A DNA stretch of 64,000 bases from Bacteroidetes bacterium UBA1941 (GCA_002336805.1 DDEZ01000007.1:124001-188000); one strand, 5' to 3'. Shown: positions 8,699-17,953, numbered from the stretch's first letter. Program-made: numbers and translations. Notes: generated from the letters alone by a model not told the origin.

Positions 8699-9195
8699 TG
8701 CTCCGGCTGGTTCAACTTCTTGTTTAGTAATACGGTGGCCGGATACTGCTTTGTGAATATCCAAGATCCTTCCTCTGTCTCAATGCTAAGCCGTGTGATA
8801 ATGTTTTTATCCAAAGCTGCGTTCTCGATCAGGGGCATTTTCATGTCCAGATGAAATGTGTCTGTCCTATCTCCCTGGGTCCTCCTTATGTTGTCCTCTT
8901 CAAATTTATAATAAATACTATCGTAGAGCAGTTCGCGGCTATCGCTATCCGGTCGCTCGTATATCGTATACATCCCATCATTAGTCTCGGAGGCATGAAT
9001 ACGGACTGCTTCCTCCATATCGCAATATATCAGGTCATACAGCCTGCTTCTTTTAGCTGCACGCTCTGTACGCTCTCTAAATCCTTTATGTAAGCTGTCT
9101 AACTCATAGATACTGACCACAGCGAGCACAATGACGATACTGCCGATCAGTAGTCCGGTCAATATTTCCACCATTGTAAAAGCCTTGACTCTCAC
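8689..9195 (-). CDS. Minor pseudopilin, GspJ-like
   Basis: A 168-residue protein with a short basic leader and a class III prepilin cleavage site, KA|FTMVE. The invariant glutamate is at mature position 5 and a long hydrophobic helix (ILTGLLIGSIVIVLAVVSIY) follows. The remaining globular domain is not diagnostic, but size and gene order (after the GspI-like gene, before gspF) fit GspJ or another minor pseudopilin that caps the pseudopilus. The start is a GTG whose last bases form the TGA of the upstream gene (GTGA overlap). It should be processed by the prepilin peptidase encoded at 17950-18468. The exact letter assignment is inference. Confidence 0.75.
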   Translation of the reverse strand: MRVKAFTMVEILTGLLIGSIVIVLAVVSIYELDSLHKGFRERTERAAKRSRLYDLIYCDMEEAVRIHASETNDGMYTIYERPDSDSRELLYDSIYYKFEEDNIRRTQGDRTDTFHLDMKMPLIENAALDKNIITRLSIETEEGSWIFTKQYPATVLLNKKLNQPEQWR

Positions 9196-9551
9196 TGGGA
9201 ACTGATGATTTTGCGTTCTGAATAGAGAATTTCATTGTGGCCCCCGATAGCCCTCACAGACAGCACATACATTCCAGGATTACCGTTATAAAGCGTTACA
9301 GTCTTCTGAATAGTATAGCCTTGACCGCTTACTTCTTCATCCATCCACAAATGACTATCCTGAGTTTTAATAATGACTTCAATAACTGCAACTTTGATCC
9401 GGGTCTTTAGTTCTGCTCTATCAGATCTGATGACGTTGAGATAAGTCATCATTCCCATACCCACTCCGATGGAAAGAATCAGAAGCGCTATAATAGACTC
9501 TACTAATGTAGAGGCCTTTATTCGCAGGTATTTACTAGTTTTCTGTCCCAT
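9192..9551 (-). CDS. Minor pseudopilin, GspI-like
   Basis: A 119-residue protein with a basic leader followed by the processing motif KA|STLVES and a 20-residue hydrophobic helix (IIALLILSIGVGMGMM). The glutamate at mature position 5 is present, so it should be cleaved and assembled. The small C-terminal domain (about 85 residues) and the short length fit GspI, which nucleates the pseudopilus tip with GspJ and GspK. The ATG overlaps the end of the upstream gene by 17 bases, and its stop overlaps the next pseudopilin gene by four. The role is inferred from motif and position. Confidence 0.75.
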   Translation of the reverse strand: MGQKTSKYLRIKASTLVESIIALLILSIGVGMGMMTYLNVIRSDRAELKTRIKVAVIEVIIKTQDSHLWMDEEVSGQGYTIQKTVTLYNGNPGMYVLSVRAIGGHNEILYSERKIISSQ

Positions 9552-10788
9552 GGCTGATCATTCCATTTGCCCCGCTCATCAGCAGCCTGCTGAATAAAAA
9601 CTCCGCTGGCAGCTTCTGCCTGTCGATGCGTCCATCTAATAGTTGATTCTCATAAATAGCAGTGGCCGTTTTCAGGTAGAATTTATCGCAGATCACTGTG
9701 CCATCTACTTGGCCGTTTAGGGTCAATTTATTCCCTGCATATATTAATCCTTGCACGTAAGCATCCTTAGCTATGTCGACCACACTTTTCCCATCATTGC
9801 CACCGAGTTCATACAGTTCTCCTTGAATACTGACACCGTCGTCCAAGTGGAGATAGGAGGGCTCTTCGGTGCTTTTTCTGTCCCGTATGTATACAGCAGA
9901 TGGATATTCAAGCAGGCAATCCTTATGCACGATTACAGTATCGGTCGCTAAGAGCTGCATGGCCCCCTTACATCCTTCCAGTAGTTCTATTTTGGGACTT
10001 ATAAAAAGAGCGCCCCTGGCATGTACACTACTATCTATCTGTAAACCATAGGGGGCAACAATTTTAATATTGCCAATCAGCATTACATCAGATAGTGTAA
10101 AGTGAGCCGGAAGTTCCAGCCTAAGTGTGGTCTGTGCGTATCCCCGGTATAACTTCTTCCCAATAATAGGCCAGTGCACTACTGTATCGTCTGCAGCCCG
10201 CCCCTCGCGACTAAACTGTGCCTCGACCATACTTTTTTCTTCCGCTTGTAGTAGTGGTATACTGGATTGGCTAAGAGAGATGTCGCCGTCAATCAAGATG
10301 CCCGACTCGGCAGTTTTGCCCTCCACAAAATTGAGCCGGGTGCCCATTTTGGGCAGAAGAGCATCTCCCACTATTTTTGCTTTACCGCAAAAACCGAGTG
10401 CTGTCTGATGGTCCGATAAATACAATGCCCTGTCGATATACGAGCCAGCCGGGAGAGCCCCCAGAAAGGCCGTACTCGTGTAGTGTGATGTACACTGATG
10501 CGACCTGCTGACCCCTATCCTGTATATTCCCCATGCATAGGTTCTGAGAGCTACACTATCTCTACTATCACCAAAGAGGCTGATATCCTGGCCTGACAGG
10601 TATTCTTTTGCGCTGGCCTGCCGGAGAAGCAACATACCGCTCTCTGAGTTTCTGATAAGTTGTTCTCTTCTGTCATAATAAGATAATTCCATCAGAGAAT
10701 ACCTCGTATACAAAAGTAGCATAGCGGATATAACTGCTATCAACACAGAGATAACGATGGCGTAATAAAGTGCTGCTGCCTTTAGCAT
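9535..10788 (-). CDS. Secretion-locus protein with N-terminal membrane helix and repetitive beta region (GspK/PilX position)
   Basis: A 417-residue protein with one hydrophobic segment at residues 7-27 (ALYYAIVISVLIAVISAMLL). It lacks the usual leader and the glutamate-5 motif, so it is probably a membrane-anchored periplasmic protein rather than a processed pilin. From about residue 220 onward short alternating hydrophobic stretches such as DVMLIGNIKIVAPYGLQID and AYVQGLIYAGNKLTLNGQVDG resemble the beta-helix turns of bactofilin or pectate-lyase folds. Position before the GspI and GspJ genes is where GspK or PilX is often found. I do not recognise a named family. It could organise the pseudopilus tip or bind a polymer. 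Confidence 0.65.
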   Translation of the reverse strand: MLKAAALYYAIVISVLIAVISAMLLLYTRYSLMELSYYDRREQLIRNSESGMLLLRQASAKEYLSGQDISLFGDSRDSVALRTYAWGIYRIGVSRSHQCTSHYTSTAFLGALPAGSYIDRALYLSDHQTALGFCGKAKIVGDALLPKMGTRLNFVEGKTAESGILIDGDISLSQSSIPLLQAEEKSMVEAQFSREGRAADDTVVHWPIIGKKLYRGYAQTTLRLELPAHFTLSDVMLIGNIKIVAPYGLQIDSSVHARGALFISPKIELLEGCKGAMQLLATDTVIVHKDCLLEYPSAVYIRDRKSTEEPSYLHLDDGVSIQGELYELGGNDGKSVVDIAKDAYVQGLIYAGNKLTLNGQVDGTVICDKFYLKTATAIYENQLLDGRIDRQKLPAEFLFSRLLMSGANGMISHGTEN

Positions 10789-10794
10789 CAGAGG

Positions 10795-11478
10795 TTATTT
10801 TCTCCGGATATCCTTCGAATCATTTTTATTTTCTACTGAGGCTTTCTTTTTGAAGAGTTTCTTCAGAAAGCTAATGACCGGATGCGCGTTATGGTCCACC
10901 TTAGTAAGGTCGAGATATCTTTTCATTACACCTTTCTCATAGTACTCTACCTTCACAGGCATACTGGCAGTATAGTAATAGACCCTCCCTTGAAGCCTGT
11001 TATTCTTATATCTGCCATACCTGGTCACATTGCCATTCTCATCAAAATCAGCAAAGTCTCCCTGCAATATGCCTCGGTGCCAGGTCATAGATCTTTTCAT
11101 GCGGCCATTGGAGTGCCAGTATTTCCAAAAACCGTCTTTGAGTCCGTACCAATAGGTTCCTTGCTCCCTCATAGTACGATCATTATTGATCGAGGTATAG
11201 TCGCCGTGTAGCAGTCGCCCCGTATAGCCACCCTGATTGGACTGGATCTGCCCTCCCAGTACCCACGAGTAGATCCTCGTATCTCCTGGCTTGATCTTGC
11301 GGTGCTTGGTCATGGATATGATCTCGGTCTCTACGTAAAAGCTATCCCCTTTGGCAGTAAAGCTCTGGATGTCGGGATCGTATAGGCTGAATTGCCCATA
11401 TACATTGCCTGAAAGTAGCAATGCCAACAGAGCCAGGAGGTATAGTAATTTCATATGTCTGTCTTTACCGGTCTTCAT
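10795..11478 (-). CDS. Secreted MORN/YwqK-type repeat protein in the secretion operon
   Basis: A 227-residue protein with an N-terminal signal peptide (MKLLYLLALLALLLSGNVYG), followed by repeats typical of MORN/YwqK-like proteins: GLKDGFWKYWHSNGRMK, GILQGDFADFDENGN and NNRLQGRVYYY at about residues 110-175. A lysine-rich tail ends in SVENKNDSKDIRRK. The first ATG (11478) overlaps the preceding stop as ATGA. The second, at 11454, would place the signal peptide at the very N-terminus. Such repeats form beta-hairpin surfaces and have no enzymatic role. The location between the PilP-like and K-like genes suggests a periplasmic or outer-membrane accessory factor of the secretion machine. That is inference. 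Confidence 0.7.
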   Translation of the reverse strand: MKTGKDRHMKLLYLLALLALLLSGNVYGQFSLYDPDIQSFTAKGDSFYVETEIISMTKHRKIKPGDTRIYSWVLGGQIQSNQGGYTGRLLHGDYTSINNDRTMREQGTYWYGLKDGFWKYWHSNGRMKRSMTWHRGILQGDFADFDENGNVTRYGRYKNNRLQGRVYYYTASMPVKVEYYEKGVMKRYLDLTKVDHNAHPVISFLKKLFKKKASVENKNDSKDIRRK

Positions 11479-11969
11479 CGCAGCAGATTTATCTGGTGTC
11501 CGTCATAATCTATCCGGACAGAATCGTCATTAAATACTTTTAATAAAGTCAATATGCCTACCGTCTCTTTTTCCTTTAAGGAGATCTCCTTCCCTTGTAC
11601 GCTAATCAAGGCGACTTTACGTTTGCCTGTATTATTGCTTATGATCCCCTTTAAAACAATGCCAGATGGTTTGTATGCGACAGCTGGTAATTTTGAAGCT
11701 TCCCTATTCTGGGTAGCAACAGAAGAAACTGGCTGCACTGGCTGGGTTTGTGACGCGATCCGATCCTGCCGGATCTCAAATGGATCCGGATAGTTGAGCA
11801 TAAGAGCGAAGGAGTCCATTTTACTATCGTCCAATCTGCTGGCGGCATTGCTTGCCTCACCATAGATTTCTTCATCCTTATGCAGTGCCTTGTAAACCCT
11901 GAATCCGGCTATGACCCATATGAACATAAAGGCTCCAATCAACAGATATGTCATTCCCTTACTCTGCAT
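11475..11969 (-). CDS. PilP/GspC-like periplasmic linker protein
   Basis: A 164-residue bitopic protein. A membrane helix lies at residues 7-26 (TYLLIGAFMFIWVIAGFRVY), then a linker rich in Pro, Gln and Ser. A small C-terminal beta domain follows, starting at about residue 103 (GIVLKGIISN, KRKVALISVQGKE, VRIDYDGHQINLL). This is the layout of PilP or the HR domain of GspC, which links the inner-membrane platform to the secretin. It is encoded between the FN3 lipoprotein gene, which it nearly abuts, and the MORN-type gene, with which it overlaps. The sequence is divergent, so the assignment rests on architecture and context. Confidence 0.7.
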   Translation of the reverse strand: MQSKGMTYLLIGAFMFIWVIAGFRVYKALHKDEEIYGEASNAASRLDDSKMDSFALMLNYPDPFEIRQDRIASQTQPVQPVSSVATQNREASKLPAVAYKPSGIVLKGIISNNTGKRKVALISVQGKEISLKEKETVGILTLLKVFNDDSVRIDYDGHQINLLR

Positions 11970-12898
11970 TAATGCACCCTAAACTTGCCAACCGAACTAT
12001 ATGGGCTGCTATTGCCTGCCTGATCTCTCGACCGCACCCTCCAAAAGTATGTGCCGATCGGCATAGATGAGACGGAATAGCTGGTAGAAGCAGAGCTGAC
12101 CTGCTGATAGAGTGTCACGAGTGAATCACTATACAAATACACGCTATCTACGATGGATGAGCCGCTGACGATACCCCTGTCCCATGTAATCGTAAATGGC
12201 GTAGTGACGGAGTCACCATATGCGGGGCCGACAAGGACGGGAGCATAAGGCGCCACCGAATCTATGGTCAGCGCCCTGGCTGTAAAGGCAGTCGAAGATG
12301 AGTTATTACTAGCTCTGACGCGCCATTGTAGCTCCCCTTGTTGGATACTGCTTACTGTAATGCTATCTGCTACGAGATCTGCTGTGTACAGCAATCCGCC
12401 GGCAGAGGTCAATAACTGGAAGGTGTAATAAGTGGTCTGCGAGATGGGATACCACCGAAAAGTCTGCGTGGTCTGATTGCTGAATAGGTTATCTGAAGGG
12501 TATTGTAAAATCACAGTCTGGGCTCCCAGCGAATCATTTCTCAAAACCACAAAGCTCTGCGTAGCAAAATCTGTTTGTGTACTGTTGTTGAGGGCTCGTA
12601 CCCGCCATTGATAGGTGCCCGGTGTCAGGATATAGGTATACCGGTTTGTAGTCATAGTACTATCCACTATAAAATTTTGGATGTTGTCAAAAGTGCCTTG
12701 TACCAGTTGCAACTCATAAGTCGTGGCATCGGGTACCTGATCCCACCAGAAGGTTACAGTATAAGTATTCAATGAATCCCCGGTTTTCGGGAAGAGTACA
12801 TTTACTTTTGAACCGCGGATATTTTCCTCGATCAGGGCCTTGCATCCTCCCAATGCGGCTACCGCAGCTATGGCGATAATAATGGCTATTTTCCTCAT
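11969..12898 (-). CDS. Lipoprotein with three fibronectin III-like domains in the secretion operon
   Basis: A 309-residue lipoprotein with a lipobox (ALGGC, cysteine at residue 19). Three FN3-like repeats of about 95 residues follow. Each has a central Trp and a closing motif of the type YQWRVRALNNS, LQWRVRASNNS or YFWRVRSRDQAGN. It starts in an ATGA overlap with the PilO-like gene. It is likely anchored in a membrane facing the periplasm, or exposed on the surface. Canonical type II or type IV pilus systems have no such component, though pilotins and secretin-stabilising lipoproteins occur. A role in anchoring the secretin, the substrate or a surface polymer is possible. The function itself is not known. 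Confidence 0.75.
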   Translation of the reverse strand: MRKIAIIIAIAAVAALGGCKALIEENIRGSKVNVLFPKTGDSLNTYTVTFWWDQVPDATTYELQLVQGTFDNIQNFIVDSTMTTNRYTYILTPGTYQWRVRALNNSTQTDFATQSFVVLRNDSLGAQTVILQYPSDNLFSNQTTQTFRWYPISQTTYYTFQLLTSAGGLLYTADLVADSITVSSIQQGELQWRVRASNNSSSTAFTARALTIDSVAPYAPVLVGPAYGDSVTTPFTITWDRGIVSGSSIVDSVYLYSDSLVTLYQQVSSASTSYSVSSMPIGTYFWRVRSRDQAGNSSPYSSVGKFRVH

Positions 12899-13422
12899 GA
12901 CTGCTCCTTATTGATATTCTGTAAATACAAGGTCGCTACCAGGTACTGCTGGTGCGTTTTCATATTCTGGATGCGCTGAAAATCCGTACTCACGACATGA
13001 CATAAATGTTCCTTTTGCTCCAACTGATAAATGAGGCGTACAATGTCTTTGTAGTCGCCTTGCACTTTCAGCGTATTAGTCTCAATGGCAAACCCCTTCT
13101 CTTTTTCTGTACTGACCTTGGGTATTTCTATGACTTTAAGCGCATTTTCATTGGCATAGCGACTCGCATAGGCTACGATCTGCTCCTGGTTTGATTTTGT
13201 AGAACTATAGCGGCGAATCTTCTCATTCATCATAGCCAATTCTTTTTGCAGCTGCTGATACCCTTGCGGCATGTGCTGAGCCTGCTCGATCTGAGTTCTC
13301 AGCCGATTATTATCCTGATAGAGTTCCCATGTCCTGGAAAACGCCAGGCGCCAGGTAAATAGCAATATCAGCACAGCTGCCAGGCCAAAGGCTAACGGAT
13401 TATATTTGAGATCCCATTTCAT
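12895..13422 (-). CDS. PilO/GspM-like inner-membrane assembly protein
   Basis: A 175-residue protein with one membrane helix at residues 10-28, then a coiled-coil segment (NNRLRTQIEQAQHMPQGYQQ) and a compact ferredoxin-like C-terminal domain. This is the classic PilO/GspM arrangement. These proteins dimerise with PilN/GspL and align the platform with the secretin. The gene lies directly after the GspL/PilM-N-like gene, with a 4-base overlap at each end. Sequence identity is probably low, so I rely on topology, length and gene order. Confidence 0.7.
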   Translation of the reverse strand: MKWDLKYNPLAFGLAAVLILLFTWRLAFSRTWELYQDNNRLRTQIEQAQHMPQGYQQLQKELAMMNEKIRRYSSTKSNQEQIVAYASRYANENALKVIEIPKVSTEKEKGFAIETNTLKVQGDYKDIVRLIYQLEQKEHLCHVVSTDFQRIQNMKTHQQYLVATLYLQNINKEQS

Positions 13423-14591
13423 TTGATAGCTATCAAAAGCGAGAAATCGCTATAAAGTGTTTCGTCATTCTTCTTGAGATACTCCAGCTCAGTCTTGTCT
13501 ATCCAGGATATAGTGCCCAATTTTTTCTGCCATGCATTTAAGTCAAATACATTTTTGACTTCGCCTTTGATCCTTATTGATTTGCCCTGAAAGGCATATG
13601 TCTCATTGTCATTTTTATACCTGGGGTGGATATTGAGCTGGGTCCATATGAGACCGTCAGGGCGGGTGGCTGCCAACTGATCGGCATAATACGACTGCTC
13701 AGAACTGCTCATCCATCCAGATCGGCGTAGAAAGTCTTTTTTGCTTTCCAGCTCCCGGGCGAGACTATCCGTTTTCTGATAATTACCCCCCAGAGCTATG
13801 GCTTTTTCCTCCAGTTGCTCATGATACGAGCTGAATATGCTGAAGGCCACAAAATTAATCAGCAGTGCAATGAAAAGCACCGCACCGAAACCTATTGCTC
13901 CCTGGCGAAGAAGAGCTTCCTGGTAATAACGTTGCCGGTTATGTTGAATGTTGACAGCCGATCCCGGTTGATCCGGAAATAGTAAATAGGCCAGACCAGC
14001 AGAAAAACAAGATAAGTAAGGCTGCTGGACTATGATACCATTGCAATCATAGTCTGAGATGCCAGGGGGCTGTCTTTCACTGATTTTCCAGGTGCCTGAT
14101 ACTTTGGTGATCGTGCCCGCGGAGCTGAAAATAGTTTCGTCTTGGCCTAACAGGTCAAAGATGCGCATGGTTTGCACCGGTCCCAATGATATGGCCAGTA
14201 AATGGCAAGCACTCAGAGGCTGAATCAATTGTTCTATCAGGCTCCTGCGAGCTATACTGGTATACGCCGTACCGGAAATCTGATATGAGTCAATACAAAA
14301 CTGAGTATCATCAGCACCGGGGAGGATGTCTCCCAGGCTGACAATAGAATCAGATAACCAAGGCAGAGATTTGATTAGGATTCCTTTACCATCTATGATC
14401 AGTGAAATGGGCGTCTGCAGCTGTTGGATTTCCTGAAGGCTGACTTGCTCTTTGCAAGCTGTAATAGTTACTTTTTTTTTGCGCTCTTCTAAAAGGCAAT
14501 ACGAATAAATAACAGTGTCGTCCTCTTTTACCTGAATACTGACGCCTGCTACTTTGTGTACCCAAACCAATCTCTTGAGCCAAGACTGCAT
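13419..14591 (-). CDS. GspL-like protein (PilM-like plus PilN-like fusion)
   Basis: A 390-residue bitopic protein. Residues 1-215 form a cytoplasmic domain with the beta-rich pattern of the actin-like PilM/GspL fold. A single membrane helix lies at about 228-250 (AIGFGAVLFIALLINFVAFSI), followed by a coiled coil and a PilN-like periplasmic domain ending in DFSLLIAIK. GspL binds the GspE ATPase and joins it to the GspF/GspM platform. The cytoplasmic domain looks degenerate and I see no clear nucleotide-binding motif. It starts two bases before the end of the secretin gene's stop region and overlaps the PilO-like gene by four bases. Confidence 0.7.
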   Translation of the reverse strand: MQSWLKRLVWVHKVAGVSIQVKEDDTVIYSYCLLEERKKKVTITACKEQVSLQEIQQLQTPISLIIDGKGILIKSLPWLSDSIVSLGDILPGADDTQFCIDSYQISGTAYTSIARRSLIEQLIQPLSACHLLAISLGPVQTMRIFDLLGQDETIFSSAGTITKVSGTWKISERQPPGISDYDCNGIIVQQPYLSCFSAGLAYLLFPDQPGSAVNIQHNRQRYYQEALLRQGAIGFGAVLFIALLINFVAFSIFSSYHEQLEEKAIALGGNYQKTDSLARELESKKDFLRRSGWMSSSEQSYYADQLAATRPDGLIWTQLNIHPRYKNDNETYAFQGKSIRIKGEVKNVFDLNAWQKKLGTISWIDKTELEYLKKNDETLYSDFSLLIAIK

Positions 14592-14592
14592 A

Positions 14593-16509
14593 TTAATATT
14601 GAATGGTTGGCTTTATCAGAATAAGCAGTTTGTCCTTTTCTTTCATTTTATCCCGCTGCCCAAATATCCACTTCAGAAACGGCACTCTAGATAACAATGG
14701 CCAGCCTGTACCCGTATCTGATCGGGTAGTTTTCTCCAAGCCTCCCAGCAGGACGACTTCCTCATTCTTTACTCTTATGATGGATTCAAATTTCCTATTG
14801 GAAGTGCCCGGGGGACCGGTCTGGCTGATACGGGCTGTAAAGTCCGATTGATTGACCTTAATGCCGAGCGTCACGATGTCGTTTCCCGATACAGTGGGTT
14901 CTACATCGATCGTAAAGTCGGCATTAACAGGCTTATATACTGTTGTGACTATTGTTTGTGGATTTTGTACTCCGACCACATTTTGGTTTTGCTCCTGGTA
15001 GTAGCTGGTTTCTCCGATATTGAGGCTAGCCTTATGGCCATTTAGCGTGGCGAGTTTCGGAGTGGACTGGATATCCACATAGCCATTGGTCTCCAATGCC
15101 TTGATGCCCATGTAAAAGTTAGGGAGTAATTTGCCGAGATTGGCAAGGCCTATCTTGTCAAGGATGTCATTGAGCGTACTCGAACCTACAGTAAAATCGA
15201 CACCCGGCAGGATCGTGCCGCCCTCCGTTGCAGGTGCTTGTCCTATACCGGCCTTGAGGCCACCACTTACATCATGATTCTTTTTGATGTCTATGATCAT
15301 GATCTCTATCGTTACGACTGGTACCGGTTTATCTATGGACTGGATGAATTTTTCGACCTCTGCTATTTGTATATTAGAACCACTGAGGATAATACTATTC
15401 AACTCTGTAAAAGGATATATCTGAATTCCCTGGCTCATTTCTTTAGGGATAGCTTCTGTCACATCTTTGACAGTGCGATGCTGCAAGACTACCACTCGGC
15501 TGTCGCGAACGCCTTCTTTCGGTCGCTCTCCAAAGAGATATATGTTGCCCTCTTTTTTGTAGCTAAAGGAGGTGGCCTTTAGGAGGGTATTTAGAAGCTC
15601 GTCATAGCTCACTCTTGAGAGAGATAATGTAATATTGCCCGATACATCTGTCTGGAAGACATAATTGACCTCCAACCTTTCCGATGCGGATTTGATGATG
15701 TCGGCTATTGGCTGGTTTACTACATCGAAACTGAGGTAGCTACTACCAGAGCTGCCCTTCTCAACCTTAAGTGGAATGTTGGCGTATTTATTCTTGCGGA
15801 TACCAGATGACTTAGGCTGGCCGCTGGTCATCCCGGATGGATTGCCTCCAGTAGTTTGGCCTTGGGCATAGCCTCCCGATTCAAAACTATAACTACCATC
15901 TCTATTTTTGAAGAGTTCAAGGTTATTACCTGCTGCAATCTTCTCCAGAGCACCGTTGAGGGTCTCATTCTGGATATAGGCATTTACGGACTTATTCCGG
16001 ATATCTGAGCCAACTGTAATGTTGGTGTTAGTGTTGATGATCAACTGACGCACCACTTCTGACAGGGTATCCCCCTTGAGGTCCAACGTCAGGCTGCTAT
16101 CAGCATTTAGTATGACTGTGTTTCTTTTGGGAGCAGCTATTAGTTCATGTTTGACTTTATAAAAGGACATGATCGCTCCGGTAAAATGAATGTCCAAATC
16201 GTATTTCTGGCAGACAAAAAGAAGGACGTCCCGTACCTTTTCGTTTGTGAAATTGAGCGATACAACGGGATCTACATCCGGCTCTACAATGATATTCAAA
16301 CGATGAGCATTGCCCATTCCAGCCAAAAATGCCTGAAGTGACGAGTTTGTGAGCGTGATATCTACATAGTCATCGAGGCCCGGCGCACTATTGCTGATCT
16401 CAGAAAATTTGGCTGCTATTGTATCATAACGGGAAGGCATTGATACTTGAGCACATGCACTACAGCTAATGGAAATGAAGGCAATAAAAAGAAAAAACCT
16501 GTTTTTCAA
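14593..16509 (-). CDS. gspD: Secretin (GspD/PilQ-like outer-membrane channel)
   Basis: This protein forms the outer-membrane channel of the secretion apparatus. The 638 residues begin with a signal peptide (MKNRFFLFIAFISISCSACA) and carry N0/STN-type and N1-type periplasmic domains. The secretin domain at about residues 400-637 contains the hallmark stretches IQSTPKLATLNGHKASL, EEVVLLGGLE and VPFLKWIFG, and it ends in LLILIKPTI. The start is a TTG preceded by AAAAGG four bases upstream. No later Met would preserve the signal peptide. No separate pilotin was recognised, but the FN3 lipoprotein of the same operon could serve. The gene lies 28 bases after gspE. Confidence 0.92.
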   Translation of the reverse strand: MKNRFFLFIAFISISCSACAQVSMPSRYDTIAAKFSEISNSAPGLDDYVDITLTNSSLQAFLAGMGNAHRLNIIVEPDVDPVVSLNFTNEKVRDVLLFVCQKYDLDIHFTGAIMSFYKVKHELIAAPKRNTVILNADSSLTLDLKGDTLSEVVRQLIINTNTNITVGSDIRNKSVNAYIQNETLNGALEKIAAGNNLELFKNRDGSYSFESGGYAQGQTTGGNPSGMTSGQPKSSGIRKNKYANIPLKVEKGSSGSSYLSFDVVNQPIADIIKSASERLEVNYVFQTDVSGNITLSLSRVSYDELLNTLLKATSFSYKKEGNIYLFGERPKEGVRDSRVVVLQHRTVKDVTEAIPKEMSQGIQIYPFTELNSIILSGSNIQIAEVEKFIQSIDKPVPVVTIEIMIIDIKKNHDVSGGLKAGIGQAPATEGGTILPGVDFTVGSSTLNDILDKIGLANLGKLLPNFYMGIKALETNGYVDIQSTPKLATLNGHKASLNIGETSYYQEQNQNVVGVQNPQTIVTTVYKPVNADFTIDVEPTVSGNDIVTLGIKVNQSDFTARISQTGPPGTSNRKFESIIRVKNEEVVLLGGLEKTTRSDTGTGWPLLSRVPFLKWIFGQRDKMKEKDKLLILIKPTIQY

Positions 16510-16537
16510 AGGACCTTTTAGTTACGTTATCAAAAAA

Positions 16538-17953
16538 TTAACTGATCAGTAGTGGCATTACTTCTTCCAAAGAAGTCAACCCGTCTGCAACCAAGCTGTA
16601 TGCAGAATCTTTCAATGTCACATAATCCGGAGGGGCCGTCTCAAATGAGCCGGTTTTAATCTGACCCTTGATATCCTCGTTTATCTCGATCAGTTCAAAC
16701 AACCCCTTTCTGCCTTTATAACCGGTATAAAAGCAGTCTTCACATCCACACGCGCTATAAATGGTTTCCGGCAATTTATAAGATAATCCTGAAAATATCT
16801 CACTTCCGCGGATTTGTTTGCTGTTCATCTTTACTTTGCACTTATTGCAAAGCAATCTCACCAACCGCTGGGCTACGCTCAAATTGAGTGTATCGGCGAT
16901 AAGAAACGGAGGTACTCCCATATCGATCAAGCGATTGATAGTACCCTTAGCGGAGCGGGTGTGTATAGTGGAAAGTACCAGATGGCCAGTCAGAGAGGCC
17001 CTGATGGCCATTTCTGCAGTCTCTTTGTCACGAATCTCACCTACCATGATGATGTCGGGATCCTGTCTCAGAAAAGTCCGGAGTGCCTTTGGAAAGGTCA
17101 AACCGATACTCTCTTTGAGTTGCACCTGATTGATGCCATCCAAAGTATATTCGATGGGATCCTCAATAGTTATGATATTACGTTCTGCCTTGTTCAGCTG
17201 TTTTAAAGTAGAGTAAAGCGTAGTAGTCTTGCCGGAGCCGGTGGGGCCACTGATTAGAATGATACCATTAGGCTTCATGATCGCCCTCTCATATACGCTC
17301 AGCTGGCTCGTATCAAAACCACATTTGGTCAGATCGAGCGAATAGATATCGCTATTCAGCAGACGCAGTACAATCTTCTCACCAAACATGGTGGGCAATA
17401 CAGAGACGCGGAGGTCCAGTTTTTGAGTCCCGGATTTCAGCAGGAAGCGGCCATCCTGAGGGAGCCTCTTCTCAGATATATCAAGATTGGATTTGATCTT
17501 GATCTTATTGACCAGTCCTGGATATTCCGTCTTAGGGATAGTATACCGCTCTACTAGCAGGCCGTCGATCCGAAAGCGGATCCTGGCCTTGGCCTCATAA
17601 GTCTCTATATGGATGTCACTGCTATCCTGTGACTGAGCTTCAGACACAAGCTTGACCAGGAAATCGTCAGCTGCTTCACCTGAAAATGTAAATGAGTCCT
17701 GATTCCTGGCCGTTTCCTTGCGGTAGTAGCGGCTCAGATAGGTAGCCAAAAGATTGTCTTCTATTGCTTCAAGCTCTACACTCTTACCTATCAGGAGTTT
17801 GATCTCATCCGCCGGAAAGGCTTCCTTGCGGGTCTGCGCGATGTAGCAGGTTAGTTTTCCCCCGCTGTATTCCTTGGGCACGATGCGGTAGTGCCATGCC
17901 TGCTGGGCAGATAGCTGATTAATGACATCGGCGGGGATTTCTATTTCAGTCAC
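16538..17953 (-). CDS. gspE: Type II secretion/type IV pilus assembly ATPase (GspE/PilB-like)
   Basis: This hexameric cytoplasmic ATPase drives pseudopilus extension. The 471-residue form starts at a GTG that overlaps the TGA of the prepilin peptidase gene (GTGA) and reads VTEIEIPADVINQL, a normal beginning for this family. An ATG at 18085 would add 44 residues but overlap the peptidase gene by 136 bases. Walker A GPTGSGKT is at about residues 236-243. The Asp box and Walker B region are in VGEIRDKETAEMA and the His box in LSTIHTRSA. A C-terminal tetracysteine zinc site is formed by CNKC and CGCEDC. All catalytic motifs are intact. Confidence 0.93.
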   Translation of the reverse strand: MTEIEIPADVINQLSAQQAWHYRIVPKEYSGGKLTCYIAQTRKEAFPADEIKLLIGKSVELEAIEDNLLATYLSRYYRKETARNQDSFTFSGEAADDFLVKLVSEAQSQDSSDIHIETYEAKARIRFRIDGLLVERYTIPKTEYPGLVNKIKIKSNLDISEKRLPQDGRFLLKSGTQKLDLRVSVLPTMFGEKIVLRLLNSDIYSLDLTKCGFDTSQLSVYERAIMKPNGIILISGPTGSGKTTTLYSTLKQLNKAERNIITIEDPIEYTLDGINQVQLKESIGLTFPKALRTFLRQDPDIIMVGEIRDKETAEMAIRASLTGHLVLSTIHTRSAKGTINRLIDMGVPPFLIADTLNLSVAQRLVRLLCNKCKVKMNSKQIRGSEIFSGLSYKLPETIYSACGCEDCFYTGYKGRKGLFELIEINEDIKGQIKTGSFETAPPDYVTLKDSAYSLVADGLTSLEEVMPLLIS

